DNA from: Magnetospirillum aberrantis SpK
GTDB lineage: Bacteria; Pseudomonadota; Alphaproteobacteria; Rhodospirillales; Magnetospirillaceae
DNA length: 50,547 nt
NCBI RefSeq assembly: GCF_011022235.1
Contig: NZ_JAAIYP010000043.1
Location: forward strand, 1-50,547
Direction: 5' to 3'
Below are positions 7,345-22,033 of this stretch, in pieces. The position numbers and the translations under genes were made by a program. The stretch's first letter is position 1. Each line of letters opens with the position of its first letter. The notes beneath the pieces were generated by a model. The model saw nothing but the letters and a program-made list of their open reading frames with translations. It did no database searches and was not told the origin of the DNA.

Positions 7345-9546
7345 TCAGGCGACAGTTTGCGAGGGGGCTGCGGGGACACGCACCGTCACGGTGGTTCCCT
7401 TTCCCGGTTGGCTGTCGATACACAGGGAACCGCCGAGCATTTCCGTCAACTTGCGTGACAACGGCAGCCCCAGACCCGATCCGGGGAAGCGGCGGGATCG
7501 CGACGAATCGATTTGGCCGAAGGCTTCGAACGCGCGTGGGATGTCTTCGGCGGTGATGCCGATGCCGGTGTCGCGGACGCGCAACGCCACCATGTTGTCC
7601 TCAATGGTCGCGGACAAGGTGACGCTTCCGCCTTCGGGTGTGAACTTGACGGCGTTGGACAAGAGGTTGAGCAGCACCTGCAACAGGCGCCGTTCGTCGG
7701 CGGCCACCGGCGGCAGGTCGTCGGGCAGGCGGACGGACAGGCGCAATCCGTTCGCCAGGGCGGAATCGCGGGTCATGCTGAGGGCGCGTTCGACCACCGG
7801 GCCCAGGTCCAGGGGGTGGCGGTCGACCTCCATGGCGCCGGCCTCGATCTTGGACAGGTCCAGGATGTCGTTGATCAGCGACAGCAGATGTTGGCCGGAA
7901 TTGTAGATGTCGCGCACGTATTCGCGATAACGCGGGTTCTCGACCTCACCGAAGACGCCGCTGACCATGGTGTCGGAAAATCCGATGATGGCGTTGAGCG
8001 GGGTGCGCAATTCGTGGCTCATGGCGGCCAGGAAATCGCTCTTGGCCTGGGCGGCGCTTTCGGCTTGGGCCTTGGCCTTGCGCAGTTCCTCCTCGCCGAC
8101 CTTGAGGTCGGTGATGTCGGTATAAAGCGCCACCATCTGACCGCTGTTGGTGCGGCGTTCGTTGACCAAAAGCCAACGGCCCGACGACAGGTGTTGGATA
8201 TGCGGCGTCTCGGTGGCGCGAAGCCGTTGACGTTGCTCCAGCCAATCCTCGGACTTGTCGACGTCGCAGGCCAGGCCAAGCCGGGCGGCAGCTTCGAGCA
8301 GGATACGGAACGGCAGTCCCTGACGGGCCAGATGGGCGATTTCGGGATAGAAATCATAGAAGCGGTGGTTGGCGATGATCACCTTGTCGTCGGCGTCGCA
8401 CAACACGAAGCCTTCGGAAATGCTTTCGATGGCCTCGCGCAGGTGGGCCTGGGCGGTCGACAGGTCACGGGTTCGGGAATCGACCCGCGCCTCCAGCGTC
8501 GACACCAGTTCAACCAGTCGGGCGGTCATGGTGTTGAAGGCACGGGCCAGGTCGCCGATTTCGTCGGAACGGTTCTCGCCATCGGCCCGGTGCGAAAGGT
8601 CGCCGGCGGCGATGCGGGCGGCGACGCCGGCCAGTCGTTGGACGGGCTTGATGATCGCCTGGCTTGCAACCAGGGCCAGGATCAGTGCCGCGACCAAGGC
8701 GCCGGCGATGATGGCCAAGGTGGCGACGGCGGTGCGCAACGGCAGCGACAGGGCGGTGGTCAGCGGTTGTTCGGCGACCACGACCAGTTCCCGCGCTCCG
8801 GCGACCAGGGTCATCCGTGCGGCCAGGACCTTGTCGCCGGTGATGCCCGTGGTGATGCCGTTCCGGCGGGGCAGGGTGACGCGGGTGCCGCCTAGCACCA
8901 CCGAAGGGTTGGGATGCGCCACCACCAGGCCGTTGGGGTCGGTGACGTAGATCAGGGTGTCGTCATGGGCGGCATGCAGGCGGCCGACCACTTCCCACAT
9001 GTGTTTCAGGCGAAGTCGCGCCACCAGGACGCCGGTGACAACGCCGCTTCGTGGATCGCGTTCCGGCACCGACACCGCCATCAGGGGTTCGGCGCTGGTC
9101 GCGTCGATTTCGATGGGGCCGAAGGAGACGTTGCCGCTGGCTCGTGGGTTTTCAAACTCGGGCAAGCGGGAGCGGGTGCCCAGGTCGTTTTCGTCGTGCA
9201 CGTGATAAAGCGAGACCCGTGTCCGTTCCCGGCCTTCGCCGTCAAGCCAGGCCAAGTCCGCCAACTGTCGTTCCCAAGCCAGCAATTCACCCAGCATCTT
9301 GCGCTGTTCGGCGGTGGCAAGGTGGGCCAGCCCCTTGATCCGCACCATCATTTGCAACTCGCGGACCAGACTTGCGACGTGGGCCTCGACCTCGCGCGCG
9401 GCCAAGGTGGCGTCTTGTTGCTGTTCCGCCAGCTTTTGTTCGTAGGCGGAATCATAGGCTGCCCGTGTCAGCACCACGCCGGCCGCCGCCAGCGGCAACA
9501 CCGCCAACAGGATGATCGCCAAGGCCAGGCGTTGCTTGAGCCTCAT
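7345..9546 (-). CDS. Membrane sensor histidine kinase (Cache-HAMP-PAS-HisKA-HATPase)
   Basis: A 733-residue sensor kinase. It has an N-terminal membrane segment at residues 8-28, a periplasmic Cache-like region to about 270, a second membrane segment at 275-297, and HAMP at 298-352. A PAS domain at about 370-480 is followed by the dimerisation domain with phosphoacceptor H511 (MSHELRTPLNAIIGFSD) and an ATPase domain with NLLSNAVKF, DTGIGI and GSGLGLPLS. There is no receiver domain and no response regulator beside it. It starts 2 bases after the stop of the substrate-binding protein gene, so the two are co-transcribed and may form a ligand-binding and kinase pair. Confidence 0.93.
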   Translation of the reverse strand: MRLKQRLALAIILLAVLPLAAAGVVLTRAAYDSAYEQKLAEQQQDATLAAREVEAHVASLVRELQMMVRIKGLAHLATAEQRKMLGELLAWERQLADLAWLDGEGRERTRVSLYHVHDENDLGTRSRLPEFENPRASGNVSFGPIEIDATSAEPLMAVSVPERDPRSGVVTGVLVARLRLKHMWEVVGRLHAAHDDTLIYVTDPNGLVVAHPNPSVVLGGTRVTLPRRNGITTGITGDKVLAARMTLVAGARELVVVAEQPLTTALSLPLRTAVATLAIIAGALVAALILALVASQAIIKPVQRLAGVAARIAAGDLSHRADGENRSDEIGDLARAFNTMTARLVELVSTLEARVDSRTRDLSTAQAHLREAIESISEGFVLCDADDKVIIANHRFYDFYPEIAHLARQGLPFRILLEAAARLGLACDVDKSEDWLEQRQRLRATETPHIQHLSSGRWLLVNERRTNSGQMVALYTDITDLKVGEEELRKAKAQAESAAQAKSDFLAAMSHELRTPLNAIIGFSDTMVSGVFGEVENPRYREYVRDIYNSGQHLLSLINDILDLSKIEAGAMEVDRHPLDLGPVVERALSMTRDSALANGLRLSVRLPDDLPPVAADERRLLQVLLNLLSNAVKFTPEGGSVTLSATIEDNMVALRVRDTGIGITAEDIPRAFEAFGQIDSSRSRRFPGSGLGLPLSRKLTEMLGGSLCIDSQPGKGTTVTVRVPAAPSQTVA

Positions 9547-9548
9547 GC

Positions 9549-10538
9549 CTATTCCCCAGCTTGCCCGACGATGACCGCATGCCGCAACAGGTCGTCGGGA
9601 ACGGTGATTCCCAACAGATCGGCGACGGTCAGGTTGACGGACAATTTCATCTCGGCGATTTCGATGGGCAGGTCGGCGGCGGGTGTGCCCCTGAGGATCA
9701 GGTCGGCCAAGCGGGCTCCCTGTTTTCCCAAGGTGTCGATGTCGAACCCATACGAGAAAAGCGCACCTTGTTCAACGCCGTTGAGGTGCGGCGTGGTGAT
9801 CGGCAACCGACGCGCGAGTGCGGCGTTTGCGATAGCCCGGACGTTGCTGGACAGGCGGATGTCCGGGGGGATGAAGATGGCGTCGACGTCGCGCGGCAGC
9901 GATTCCAGGCCCTTGAGCAGGTCGCGGATGTTGTGGACATCCTGTGTCAGCACGGTCAGACCCAGTTTCTCCGCAACGGGGCGCAGTCGTGCGACGATCG
10001 CCGTCGGGCTGGGGTCCGAGGGGTCGAAGGGAATCCAGATGCGGCGGGCGGTGGGGGCGATGCGGGCCAGATATTCCAGCCGTCGGGCTTCCTGCGCCGC
10101 GAAGGTGATGCCGGTGATGTTCTGGCCGGGATGGATGTTACCGGATACCAAGCCGACGGCCACCGGATCGCTGGCCGGGATCATCAGTAACGGAATTCCT
10201 AAAGGCTTGGCGATATCGCGGGTCGCCAACGCCGCCTGGGTGGTCAAGGTGACCACCAGGTCGGTGTTCCGGTCGATGGTGTTGCGCGCCTCGTCGGCCA
10301 GCGTTTCGCTGGAAAAGGCCGGAGGAGCGGTCACGAAGCGGATGTTCTCGCCCTCGGTCCATCCCCGTTCGGCCAGTCCCATGCGCAACCCGTCGGCGAC
10401 CTTGGAATTGGCGGGGTGGCCGCCGATGATCAGCACTGTCTTGGGTCGCGGATGCGTCGCGACAATCACGGCCGCGCCCAACGCCAAAGCGCAGACGGTC
10501 GCGAAGAACAGGCCGGCGATACGCTTTGCTCTTGTCAC
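9549..10538 (-). CDS. Periplasmic ABC-type substrate-binding protein, likely sensor partner
   Basis: A 329-residue protein of the ABC_sub_bind (PF04392-like) family. An N-terminal hydrophobic export segment (IAGLFFATVCALALGAAVIVA) precedes the binding lobes (VLIIGGHPANSKVADGLRMG, LVVTLTTQAALATRDIAKPLGIPLLMI, ITGITF). I chose the GTG at 10538 because GGGAG sits seven bases before it and the protein then begins directly with the signal segment; the frame is open further upstream. No permease or ATPase gene is nearby, and the next gene is a histidine kinase, so it more likely presents a small ligand to that kinase than feeds a transporter. Confidence 0.82.
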   Translation of the reverse strand: MTRAKRIAGLFFATVCALALGAAVIVATHPRPKTVLIIGGHPANSKVADGLRMGLAERGWTEGENIRFVTAPPAFSSETLADEARNTIDRNTDLVVTLTTQAALATRDIAKPLGIPLLMIPASDPVAVGLVSGNIHPGQNITGITFAAQEARRLEYLARIAPTARRIWIPFDPSDPSPTAIVARLRPVAEKLGLTVLTQDVHNIRDLLKGLESLPRDVDAIFIPPDIRLSSNVRAIANAALARRLPITTPHLNGVEQGALFSYGFDIDTLGKQGARLADLILRGTPAADLPIEIAEMKLSVNLTVADLLGITVPDDLLRHAVIVGQAGE

Positions 10539-10797
10539 GAAGGGGCTCCCTACCCTGAGGGGCAGTATGCCACAGCTCATCTTTGGGTTATAGGGAGCAG
10601 CCTTGCCGAGGTGTGTTTTCCTTGGCGTGGCACGGCGAATGCCGTATGAAGTCACCTTTGCGCCGGAGGGGCTGGGGCGTGCGCGTATTCCTATGGGGAT
10701 ACGTTAAGGGCCGCGTCTCCATATTTTAAAACTATGAAAAAGGTCGTGTGCCGGGGGCCGCCGCTTTCGTCCGCGATTGAGAGGAACCGAGCGTCAG

Positions 10798-15456
<4,659 letters not shown>

Positions 15457-15457
15457 A

Positions 15458-16870
15458 ATGGGTAAGGCTACCGGTTTCAAGGAATACGCGCGTCAGACCC
15501 CGGGATATGAAAAGCCCGCCGAGCGCGTGAAGCATTACAACGAATTCGCCAAGCCGATGGCGGACGAGGAATTGTCCAAGCAGGGCGCGCGTTGCATGGA
15601 TTGCGGCGTTCCGTTCTGCCACCAGGGCTGTCCGGTGAACAACATCATCCCCGATTGGAATGATCTGGTTTACAAAAGCCGCTGGGCCGAGGCGATCGAG
15701 GTTCTGCACTCCACCAACAATTTCCCCGAGTTCACCGGCCGTGTCTGCCCCGCGCCCTGCGAGGCGGCCTGCACCCTGAACCTGGAAGACAGCCCGGTGG
15801 CCATCAAGACCATCGAGCATGCCATCATCGAGCGCGCCTGGGCCGAAGGCTTGGTCAAGCCCGACACCTCCAAGCCGCGTACCGGCAAGAAGGTGGCGGT
15901 GGTGGGGGCCGGCCCGGCCGGTCTGGCCGCTGCCCAGCAATTGGCCCGCGCCGGCCATTCGGTGGTGTTGTTCGAAAAGAACGCCCAGGTCGGCGGCTTG
16001 CTGCGCTATGGCATCCCCGATTTCAAGCTGGAAAAGAAGATCATCGAACGCCGTGCCGCCCAATTGGCGGCCGAGGGCGTGGAAATCCGCGTGGGTGCCC
16101 ATGTGGGTGTTACCGTTCCGGTGTCCGAGCTTGATGCCTTCGACGCCGTGGTGTTGACCGGTGGTTCGGAAAAGCCCCGTGACCTGCCGGTTCCCGGCCG
16201 CGATCTGGCCGGCGTGCATTTCGCCATGGATTTCCTGACCCAACAGAACCGCCGTGTGTCGGGCGAAGGCTTCGACGCCGCCGACATCCTTGCCACCGGC
16301 AAGAAGGTGGTGGTGATCGGTGGCGGCGACACCGGCGCCGATTGTGTCGGCACCTCGAACCGCCAGGGCGCGGCCTCGGTCACCCAGATCGAGATCATGC
16401 CCAAGCCGCCGGAAAAGGAAGAAAAGCTGACCACCTGGCCGTTGTGGCCGAACAAGCTTCGCACCTCGACCAGCCATGACGAAGGCTGCGAGCGCCGCTG
16501 GTCGGTCGCCACCCAGTCCTTCTACGGCGAGAACGGCGTGCTCAAGGGATTGAACTGCGTCGAGGTGGATGCCAAGTTTCAGCCGATCCACGGCACCGAG
16601 TTCAAGATCGAGGCCGATTTGGTGACGCTGGCCATGGGCTTCGTCCATCCGGTGCACGAAGGCTTGGTCGATGGTCTGGGCCTGGAAAAGGACGCGCGCG
16701 GCAACGTTCTGGCCGACACCGACACCTACCAGACCTCGAACCCCAAGGTGTTCGCCGCCGGCGACATGCGGCGCGGCCAATCCCTGGTGGTGTGGGCCAT
16801 CCGCGAAGGCCGTCAGGCCGCCCGCGCGGTTGACGAGTTCCTGATGGGAACCAGCGAATTGCCGCGCTGA
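15458..16870 (+). CDS. gltD: Glutamate synthase small subunit
   Basis: FAD-dependent subunit that takes electrons from NADPH and passes them through 4Fe-4S clusters to GltB. The 470 residues have the N-terminal cysteine pattern ([15 protein letters not shown] and CPAPCEAAC), an FAD-binding [11 protein letters not shown], a second dinucleotide fold GGGDTGADC, and the C-terminal [16 protein letters not shown]. The ATG at 15458 lies one base after the gltB stop, with GAGGGAGG eight bases upstream. A strong terminator follows. Confidence 0.98.
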   Translation: MGKATGFKEYARQTPGYEKPAERVKHYNEFAKPMADEELSKQGARCMDCGVPFCHQGCPVNNIIPDWNDLVYKSRWAEAIEVLHSTNNFPEFTGRVCPAPCEAACTLNLEDSPVAIKTIEHAIIERAWAEGLVKPDTSKPRTGKKVAVVGAGPAGLAAAQQLARAGHSVVLFEKNAQVGGLLRYGIPDFKLEKKIIERRAAQLAAEGVEIRVGAHVGVTVPVSELDAFDAVVLTGGSEKPRDLPVPGRDLAGVHFAMDFLTQQNRRVSGEGFDAADILATGKKVVVIGGGDTGADCVGTSNRQGAASVTQIEIMPKPPEKEEKLTTWPLWPNKLRTSTSHDEGCERRWSVATQSFYGENGVLKGLNCVEVDAKFQPIHGTEFKIEADLVTLAMGFVHPVHEGLVDGLGLEKDARGNVLADTDTYQTSNPKVFAAGDMRRGQSLVVWAIREGRQAARAVDEFLMGTSELPR

Positions 16871-16897
16871 TCTTTCCCGAGGGTTTAAAATCAGAAG

Positions 16898-16925
16898 GAG
16901 CCGCCCAACCGGGCGGCTCTTTTTA
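16898..16925 (+). terminator. Rho-independent terminator of gltBD
   Basis: Nine-base perfect stem GAGCCGCCC/GGGCGGCTC around the loop AACC, followed by TTTTTATTT, 27 bases after the gltD stop. Confidence 0.95.
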
Positions 16926-17086
16926 TTTGTCGGAAACCCTTAAGAGAGGTGTTGATGATTATGTGCGGCTCTTCTGGATTGCCCCCGTCAATCCACTGAT
17001 TGACCGCGGGCCTTTGCGTGTTCCAATAATGCATAAGGACGAAAAGTCACGAACCCGAAACCATAATCGGGACATAGGGAGAGAAA

Positions 17087-18775
17087 ATGTTCATCGACAA
17101 CTGGCGCGTGCGCGCGAAAATCCTGTTGATCGTGGCGGCCTCGCTCGTCGGCATGGCGGCGATGGTGACGCTGGAACTCACTACGCTCAGGCACGAGTTG
17201 TTGGAAGGGCGACGCATCAAGACCCAGCATGTGGTCGAGGTGGGGGCCGGTATCGTCGGCCATTACGTGGCCGAGGCCAAGGCCGGCCACATGACCACCG
17301 AACAGGCCCAGGCCGCCGCCCTGGCCGCCCTCAAGGCGGTGCGGTATGGCGGCAGCGAATATCTGTGGGTCAACGACATGCGCGCGCGCATGGTCATGCA
17401 TCCGATCAAGCCGGAATTGGACGGCAAGGATCTGGCCGAGTTCAAGGACCCTTCCGGCAAGAAACTGTTCTCCGATTTCGTTGCCACCGTTGCCGCGCAA
17501 AAGGCCGGCTTTGTCGACTACCTGTGGCCGAAGCCGGGCCATGAGCAGCCGGTTTCCAAGGTCTCCTATGTCCAGGGAATCGACGATTGGGGATGGGTGG
17601 TCGGGTCCGGCATCTACATTGACGACGTGGACGCCGCCTTCTGGCGGGCGGTCACCAGCCAGGGCATCCTGATCGCCGTGGTGATGGCGGTGGTGCTGGG
17701 TATCTCCTATCTGGTCGGCCACCGTATCGTCGAGGCGTTGGCGGCCATTTCGCGGGCCATGCAGCGTTTGGCCGAAGGCGACACCACGGTCACCGTCGCC
17801 TTGGCCGGGCGCCGGGACGAGATCGGCGAGATGAGCCAGACCATCGAGGTGTTCCGCCAGAACGCCATCGAGGTGCAGTCGCTGCACGAGAAACAAGAAC
17901 AGATGCGCCGCGCCGCCGAGCGCGAGCGCCATGAAACCTTGGCCAATCTGGCCCAGGAACTGGAATTGGGTTTGTCGGCCACGGCCCAGGCGGTCAACGC
18001 CGCCGCCGCCCAGATGCGGTCGGCGGCGACAGCCATGACCGGCACCGCCGACCGGACCAGCGAGGAAAGCCAGGTGGTGGCGGCGGCGGTGTCGCAGACC
18101 ACCGCCAACGTGGAAACGGTGGCGGCGGCGGCCGAGGAACTGAACGCCTCGATCGGCGAAATATCGCGTCAGGTGGTCCAGTCCACGGCCATCGCACGCG
18201 ACGCGGTCGAGGCGGCGCATCGCACCGATTCTGTGGTGCGCGGCCTGTCCGAGGCGGCGGCGCGTATCGGCGAGGTGGTCAGCATGATCAACAACATCGC
18301 CGGCCAGACCAATTTGTTGGCGTTGAACGCCACCATCGAGGCCGCCCGTGCCGGCGAGGCCGGCAAGGGCTTCGCGGTGGTCGCCAACGAGGTCAAGCAT
18401 CTGGCCAACCAGACGGCCAAGGCCACCGACGAGATCAGCACCCAGATCGCCGCCATCCAGACCACCAGCACGGACGCGGTGCGGGCCATCCAGGAAATCG
18501 GCAAGACCATCGAAAGCATGAGCGACATCGCCCAGGCCATCTCGACGGCGGTGGAACAGCAAGGCGCCGCGACGCACGAGATCGCCCGCAACGTCGCCCA
18601 GGCCGCTACCGGCGCACATGAGGTGTCCACCCATATCGGAGAGGTCACCACCGCCGCCGGTCAGACCGGATCAGCCGCGCGCGAGGTGTTGAGTGCCGCA
18701 GATTCCCTGGCCCGCGACGCCGAGACCATGAAAAGCGGTCTCGATCGCTTCCTGGACGGCGTGCGGCGGATGTAG
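17087..18775 (+). CDS. Transmembrane methyl-accepting chemotaxis protein, single-Cache sensor
   Basis: A 562-residue chemoreceptor. There is a membrane segment at residues 9-29, and a periplasmic sCache-type domain at about 35-185 ([33 protein letters not shown]) of the type that binds small carboxylates or amines. A second membrane segment at 190-212 and HAMP to about 268 lead into a full signalling domain with [17 protein letters not shown]. It ends in FLDGVRRM without a CheR-docking pentapeptide. GGGAGAG just before the ATG at 17087 is a good ribosome site. It stands alone after the gltD terminator; the ligand is unknown. Confidence 0.95.
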   Translation: MFIDNWRVRAKILLIVAASLVGMAAMVTLELTTLRHELLEGRRIKTQHVVEVGAGIVGHYVAEAKAGHMTTEQAQAAALAALKAVRYGGSEYLWVNDMRARMVMHPIKPELDGKDLAEFKDPSGKKLFSDFVATVAAQKAGFVDYLWPKPGHEQPVSKVSYVQGIDDWGWVVGSGIYIDDVDAAFWRAVTSQGILIAVVMAVVLGISYLVGHRIVEALAAISRAMQRLAEGDTTVTVALAGRRDEIGEMSQTIEVFRQNAIEVQSLHEKQEQMRRAAERERHETLANLAQELELGLSATAQAVNAAAAQMRSAATAMTGTADRTSEESQVVAAAVSQTTANVETVAAAAEELNASIGEISRQVVQSTAIARDAVEAAHRTDSVVRGLSEAAARIGEVVSMINNIAGQTNLLALNATIEAARAGEAGKGFAVVANEVKHLANQTAKATDEISTQIAAIQTTSTDAVRAIQEIGKTIESMSDIAQAISTAVEQQGAATHEIARNVAQAATGAHEVSTHIGEVTTAAGQTGSAAREVLSAADSLARDAETMKSGLDRFLDGVRRM

Positions 18776-18781
18776 GTCATG

Positions 18782-18809
18782 GGCTGGGGCGGGGGTCACC
18801 GCCCCAGCC
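18782..18809. terminator. Hairpin between convergent receptor and nudC genes
   Basis: Perfect 11-base arms GGCTGGGGCGG and CCGCCCCAGCC around GGGTCA, placed between the receptor stop (18775) and the nudC stop (18796) and including the last codons of nudC. It is likely to act as a bidirectional terminator although neither side has a long T run. Confidence 0.55.
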
Positions 18810-19785
18810 ATGTTTCCACCAACTGGCGCGAGATGGAGCCGTGCGTCGGCAGGTAAAGGCCGGATTTGTCCTGGCGATGGCGATCATTGAACGCTTCAAG
18901 CAGGTCGCGACGCGAAAACCAACGGGCGTCTTCCAGTTCGTGCGGGTCGATGCACAAGGTGCCGCCATTGGCGCGGGCGGAGAAAGCCAGCATCACCGAG
19001 CCGGGATAGGGCCAGGGCTGGCTCCCGGCATAGGCGATGTCGGCGACCTCAAGGCCGGTTTCCTCGCGCACCTCGCGGGCCACCGCTTCCTCCAGCGTCT
19101 CGCCCGGCTCGACGAATCCGGCCAGCACGGACCATTGTCCGGCCGGCCACGATGGCTGACGGTGCAACAGGATGTTGTCGCCATCGGTGACGCGCATGAT
19201 CACCGCCGGGTCGGTGCGGGGATAGCTTTGGGCGTTGCAGCGCGAATCCAGGCATTGGCGAACGTGTCCGCCCTCGCGCGATTCGGTGGGGGCGCCGCAA
19301 TTGCCGCAGAAACGATGGCGGCGGTGCCAGATCATCATGGCGCGGGCATAGCCCAAAAGCGCCGCCACACCTTCTGGCAGCAGGGCGCCGACCGCCCTGA
19401 GCCCCAGCCACTCGCCGCCCAGGCCCAGGGCCGGCCCTGTTCCGTCGGCTTCTGGCGGAGCGTCCGACAGGTCGGCGGCGAACACCGGGGCGCCGCCATG
19501 GTCAAGCCCGAGAAAGGCGCTTTGTCCCGCCATGTCGAGGATTTCTGCGGCGACCGTGCCCCCAAGAATGACCGCGTTGGCCTCGCCCGAACCGATACGG
19601 TCGAGGAACAGGGCTTGGCGCGATTGGTCCGCCAGATGGGCGTCACCCGCCACCAGCGACAATTCGCGCCAAGTGGGGACGACCCGTTTGTCGGGGGAAC
19701 GGCGCAGGGCACAGATGGTCTCGGCGTCGCGGCGAAGAGTGTGGGCGCGGTCCAAGGGGACGGCACGGTACAGGATGTCGTTCAT
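18796..19785 (-). CDS. nudC: NAD(+)/NADH pyrophosphatase NudC
   Basis: Nudix hydrolase that splits NAD(H), and in better studied relatives NAD-capped RNA, into mononucleotides. The 329 residues contain an N-terminal domain, a zinc ribbon (C160, C163, C178, C183), the Nudix box at 223-245 (GFVEPGETLEEAVAREVREE), and the SQPWP signature of NudC at 255-259. The start at 19785 (MNDILYRAVPLDR) faces the GGDEF-EAL gene across a 100-base divergent gap. Confidence 0.95.
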   Translation of the reverse strand: MNDILYRAVPLDRAHTLRRDAETICALRRSPDKRVVPTWRELSLVAGDAHLADQSRQALFLDRIGSGEANAVILGGTVAAEILDMAGQSAFLGLDHGGAPVFAADLSDAPPEADGTGPALGLGGEWLGLRAVGALLPEGVAALLGYARAMMIWHRRHRFCGNCGAPTESREGGHVRQCLDSRCNAQSYPRTDPAVIMRVTDGDNILLHRQPSWPAGQWSVLAGFVEPGETLEEAVAREVREETGLEVADIAYAGSQPWPYPGSVMLAFSARANGGTLCIDPHELEDARWFSRRDLLEAFNDRHRQDKSGLYLPTHGSISRQLVETWLGR

Positions 19786-19885
19786 CCCTTGACCATGGCA
19801 CGGAGCGGCGCCGTCCTCAAGACGGCAAGATGGTCGTTGCGCTTTGCCCTTGGCCTGGGGATAAATGGCCGCAAGAGGGGAGAAT

Positions 19886-21532
19886 ATGAACGATCACCAG
19901 GCGATCCTCGACGTCATCTTGGAAAACATCCGCGACGCCGTGGTATTGGTGGATGCCGACCGTCGCCTCGTGCGGGTCAACAAGGCGTTCGAACAGGCCA
20001 CCGGCCATGCCGCCGCCGCGTTTCTGGCCGGCGAGGGCAAGGATGCCGCACTGGCGCGCGAGCATCTGTTGCGCGCCATGGATTCCAGCGATGGCGGTCG
20101 CTGGCACGGGCCGTTGCGCTGTGGTGACGGGGCTGACCGTCTGTTCGATGTCACCGTCAGCGCGGTCAACGGCGACGGCGTTTTCCCCACCCATTATCTG
20201 GGCCTGTTGCGCCCTTCGGCCGGCGAGGACAGCCGCCGCTTCGGTCATGACGAACTGACCGGGCTTCCCAATCGCGACATTTTCCATGACCGCGTCAATC
20301 AGGCGGTGCTGGGGGTCAACCGCTCGGGCGGGTCGGTGGCGTTGCTGCTGATGGGGCTGGATCGTTTCGGGGTGATCAACGACGCCTTGGGGCACGGTGC
20401 CGGCGACCGTTTGCTGGTCGAGGTGGCGCGCCGGCTCAGGCAATGCATCCGCGAAACCGACACGGCGGTACGGATCGAGGGCGACAAGTTCGCCCTGGTC
20501 ATGACCATGGCCGGCATCGACGACAGCGTCATCGTGGCGGAAAAGGTGTTGCGCGCCGTGCGCGAGCCGTTCGTCATCAATGACCAGGAAGTGGTGGTCA
20601 CCTTCTCCATCGGCATCGGCATCTATCCCCAGGACGCGGGCAACGCCGTGGCCCTGGTCAAGCAGGCGGAAAACGCCTTGCATCATGCCAAGGTGTCGGG
20701 GCGTAACCAGTACCAGTTCTTTTCCAAGGACATGAACGCCAAGGCCCGCAGCCGTCTGGACCTTGAGGCGCGGTTGCGCCGGGCGTTGGCGAACGAGGAA
20801 TTCGCCGTCTTCTATCAACCCAAGGTCCGGGCCGCCGACAGCCGCATCGTCGGCGCCGAGGCGCTGGTGCGTTGGCTCGATCCCGACAAAGGACTGGTGT
20901 CGCCGGGCGAATTCATCCCGGTGGCCGAGGAAACCGGCCTGATCGAACCCATCGGCGCCTGGGTGCTGCGCCGTTCGTGCCAACAGACCAAGGGGTGGCA
21001 AGAGGATGGGCTGATGCCGGTCAAGGTGTCGGTCAACGTTTCGCCCCGTCAGTTCCGTTCACGCACGTTGTTGGAGATGGTGACGGGCATTTTGGCCGAA
21101 ACCGGTCTCGACCCGCGTTGGCTGGAACTCGAGATCACCGAAAGCATGCTGATGAACGACGTCGAGGCGGCGGTGCGCAAGATGACCGCGCTGCGGGACC
21201 TGGGCCTCGGCCTGTCCATCGACGATTTCGGCACCGGCTATTCGTCCCTCAGCTATCTTGGGCGCTTTCCCATCACCACGCTCAAGATCGACCGCGCCTT
21301 CATTTCCGACGTGGACACCAATCCCAAGACCGCCGAGATCGCGCGGGCCATCATCGGTCTGTCGCGCGGCCTGAACCTCGAGGTGGTGGCCGAGGGCGCC
21401 GAGGTGGAAAACCACGTCACTTTCCTGCGCGAGAACGGCTGCGACACCGTTCAGGGCTATTATTATTCCCGCCCTGTTCCCGCCGACCAGTTCGAGCAAA
21501 TGCTGGCGGTTGGTGTTCTCCACCATTCTTGA
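19886..21532 (+). CDS. PAS-GGDEF-EAL protein, probable c-di-GMP phosphodiesterase
   Basis: Soluble 548-residue protein with a PAS domain (about 1-105), a GGDEF domain and an EAL domain. The GGDEF domain looks inactive as a cyclase: the signature reads EGDKF and the first metal aspartate in the usual DLD is a glycine (MGLDRF). The EAL domain keeps EALVRW, EITES, DDFGTGYSS and LKIDRAF, so c-di-GMP hydrolysis is the likely activity, perhaps with the GGDEF part as a GTP sensor. The ATG at 19886 has GAGGGG five bases upstream and is preferred over the ATG at 19865. Diverges from nudC. Confidence 0.93.
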   Translation: MNDHQAILDVILENIRDAVVLVDADRRLVRVNKAFEQATGHAAAAFLAGEGKDAALAREHLLRAMDSSDGGRWHGPLRCGDGADRLFDVTVSAVNGDGVFPTHYLGLLRPSAGEDSRRFGHDELTGLPNRDIFHDRVNQAVLGVNRSGGSVALLLMGLDRFGVINDALGHGAGDRLLVEVARRLRQCIRETDTAVRIEGDKFALVMTMAGIDDSVIVAEKVLRAVREPFVINDQEVVVTFSIGIGIYPQDAGNAVALVKQAENALHHAKVSGRNQYQFFSKDMNAKARSRLDLEARLRRALANEEFAVFYQPKVRAADSRIVGAEALVRWLDPDKGLVSPGEFIPVAEETGLIEPIGAWVLRRSCQQTKGWQEDGLMPVKVSVNVSPRQFRSRTLLEMVTGILAETGLDPRWLELEITESMLMNDVEAAVRKMTALRDLGLGLSIDDFGTGYSSLSYLGRFPITTLKIDRAFISDVDTNPKTAEIARAIIGLSRGLNLEVVAEGAEVENHVTFLRENGCDTVQGYYYSRPVPADQFEQMLAVGVLHHS

Positions 21533-21620
21533 AGTCGCCAGTAACGCCGACTTCACTTATGTCTGAAATGTCATTTCCGACAACCCTGCTGCGATTACCC
21601 ATTTATTTTCTAGGGTCTTG

Positions 21621-21634
21621 TTGACCAAAATCAA
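21621..21634 (+). promoter_or_regulatory. FNR/NNR-type box upstream of nap
   Basis: TTGACCAAAATCAA matches the TTGAT-N4-ATCAA consensus of the Crp/Fnr family except for one base. It lies 81 bases before the napF start codon, a distance compatible with activation of a promoter near 21655-21665 that I could not pin down. Confidence 0.65.
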
Positions 21635-21715
21635 GTAACCCCCACGATCATGGGGCGCAGTCTTGCCTCACGGCGGTTCCGAATGGTCGGACCGGCCGTG
21701 CCAAGAGGCAGATCC

Positions 21716-22033
21716 ATGTCGGGGAACTTGTCCCGCCGCGCCTTTCTTTCCGTATCCGAGCGCGTCTCCGTACCGGTGACGCACCAGGGCGTTGCCCTGG
21801 TGGCGGCGGTGGGGGGCGTGTGTCTGGCGGCGCGCGGCGTCGCGTGCGGCACCTGCGCCGATCCGTGCGAACCGCGTGCGCTGAAGCTGCGGCCGCTGCT
21901 GGGCGGCCGAGCCCTTCCCGTCATCGATGCCGCGACCTGTACCGGTTGCGGCGACTGCCTTGCCGTTTGTCCGGTCGGCGCCCTTCGGCTGGTGCCGGCT
22001 TCGTCGTCTTCGGAGGAACAGGCATGCGCGTGA
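21716..22033 (+). CDS. napF: Shortened NapF-like ferredoxin protein
   Basis: First gene of the nap operon; NapF assists maturation of NapA in the cytoplasm. This copy has only 105 residues, against about 160 in typical NapF. It has the NapF start (LSRRAFL), an incomplete cysteine set CGTCADPC, and one complete 4Fe-4S motif CTGCGDCLAVCPVGA. The usual N-terminal ferredoxin motif is missing. AGAGG seven bases before the ATG supports the start. Its last codons overlap the napD start. Confidence 0.85.
   Translation: MSGNLSRRAFLSVSERVSVPVTHQGVALVAAVGGVCLAARGVACGTCADPCEPRALKLRPLLGGRALPVIDAATCTGCGDCLAVCPVGALRLVPASSSSEEQACA

Noticed and set aside
10683-10703. CGTATTCC/GGGGATACG imperfect repeat before gltB as an operator
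   Set aside because: The arms do not pair cleanly and no regulator is known to match; too weak to list.
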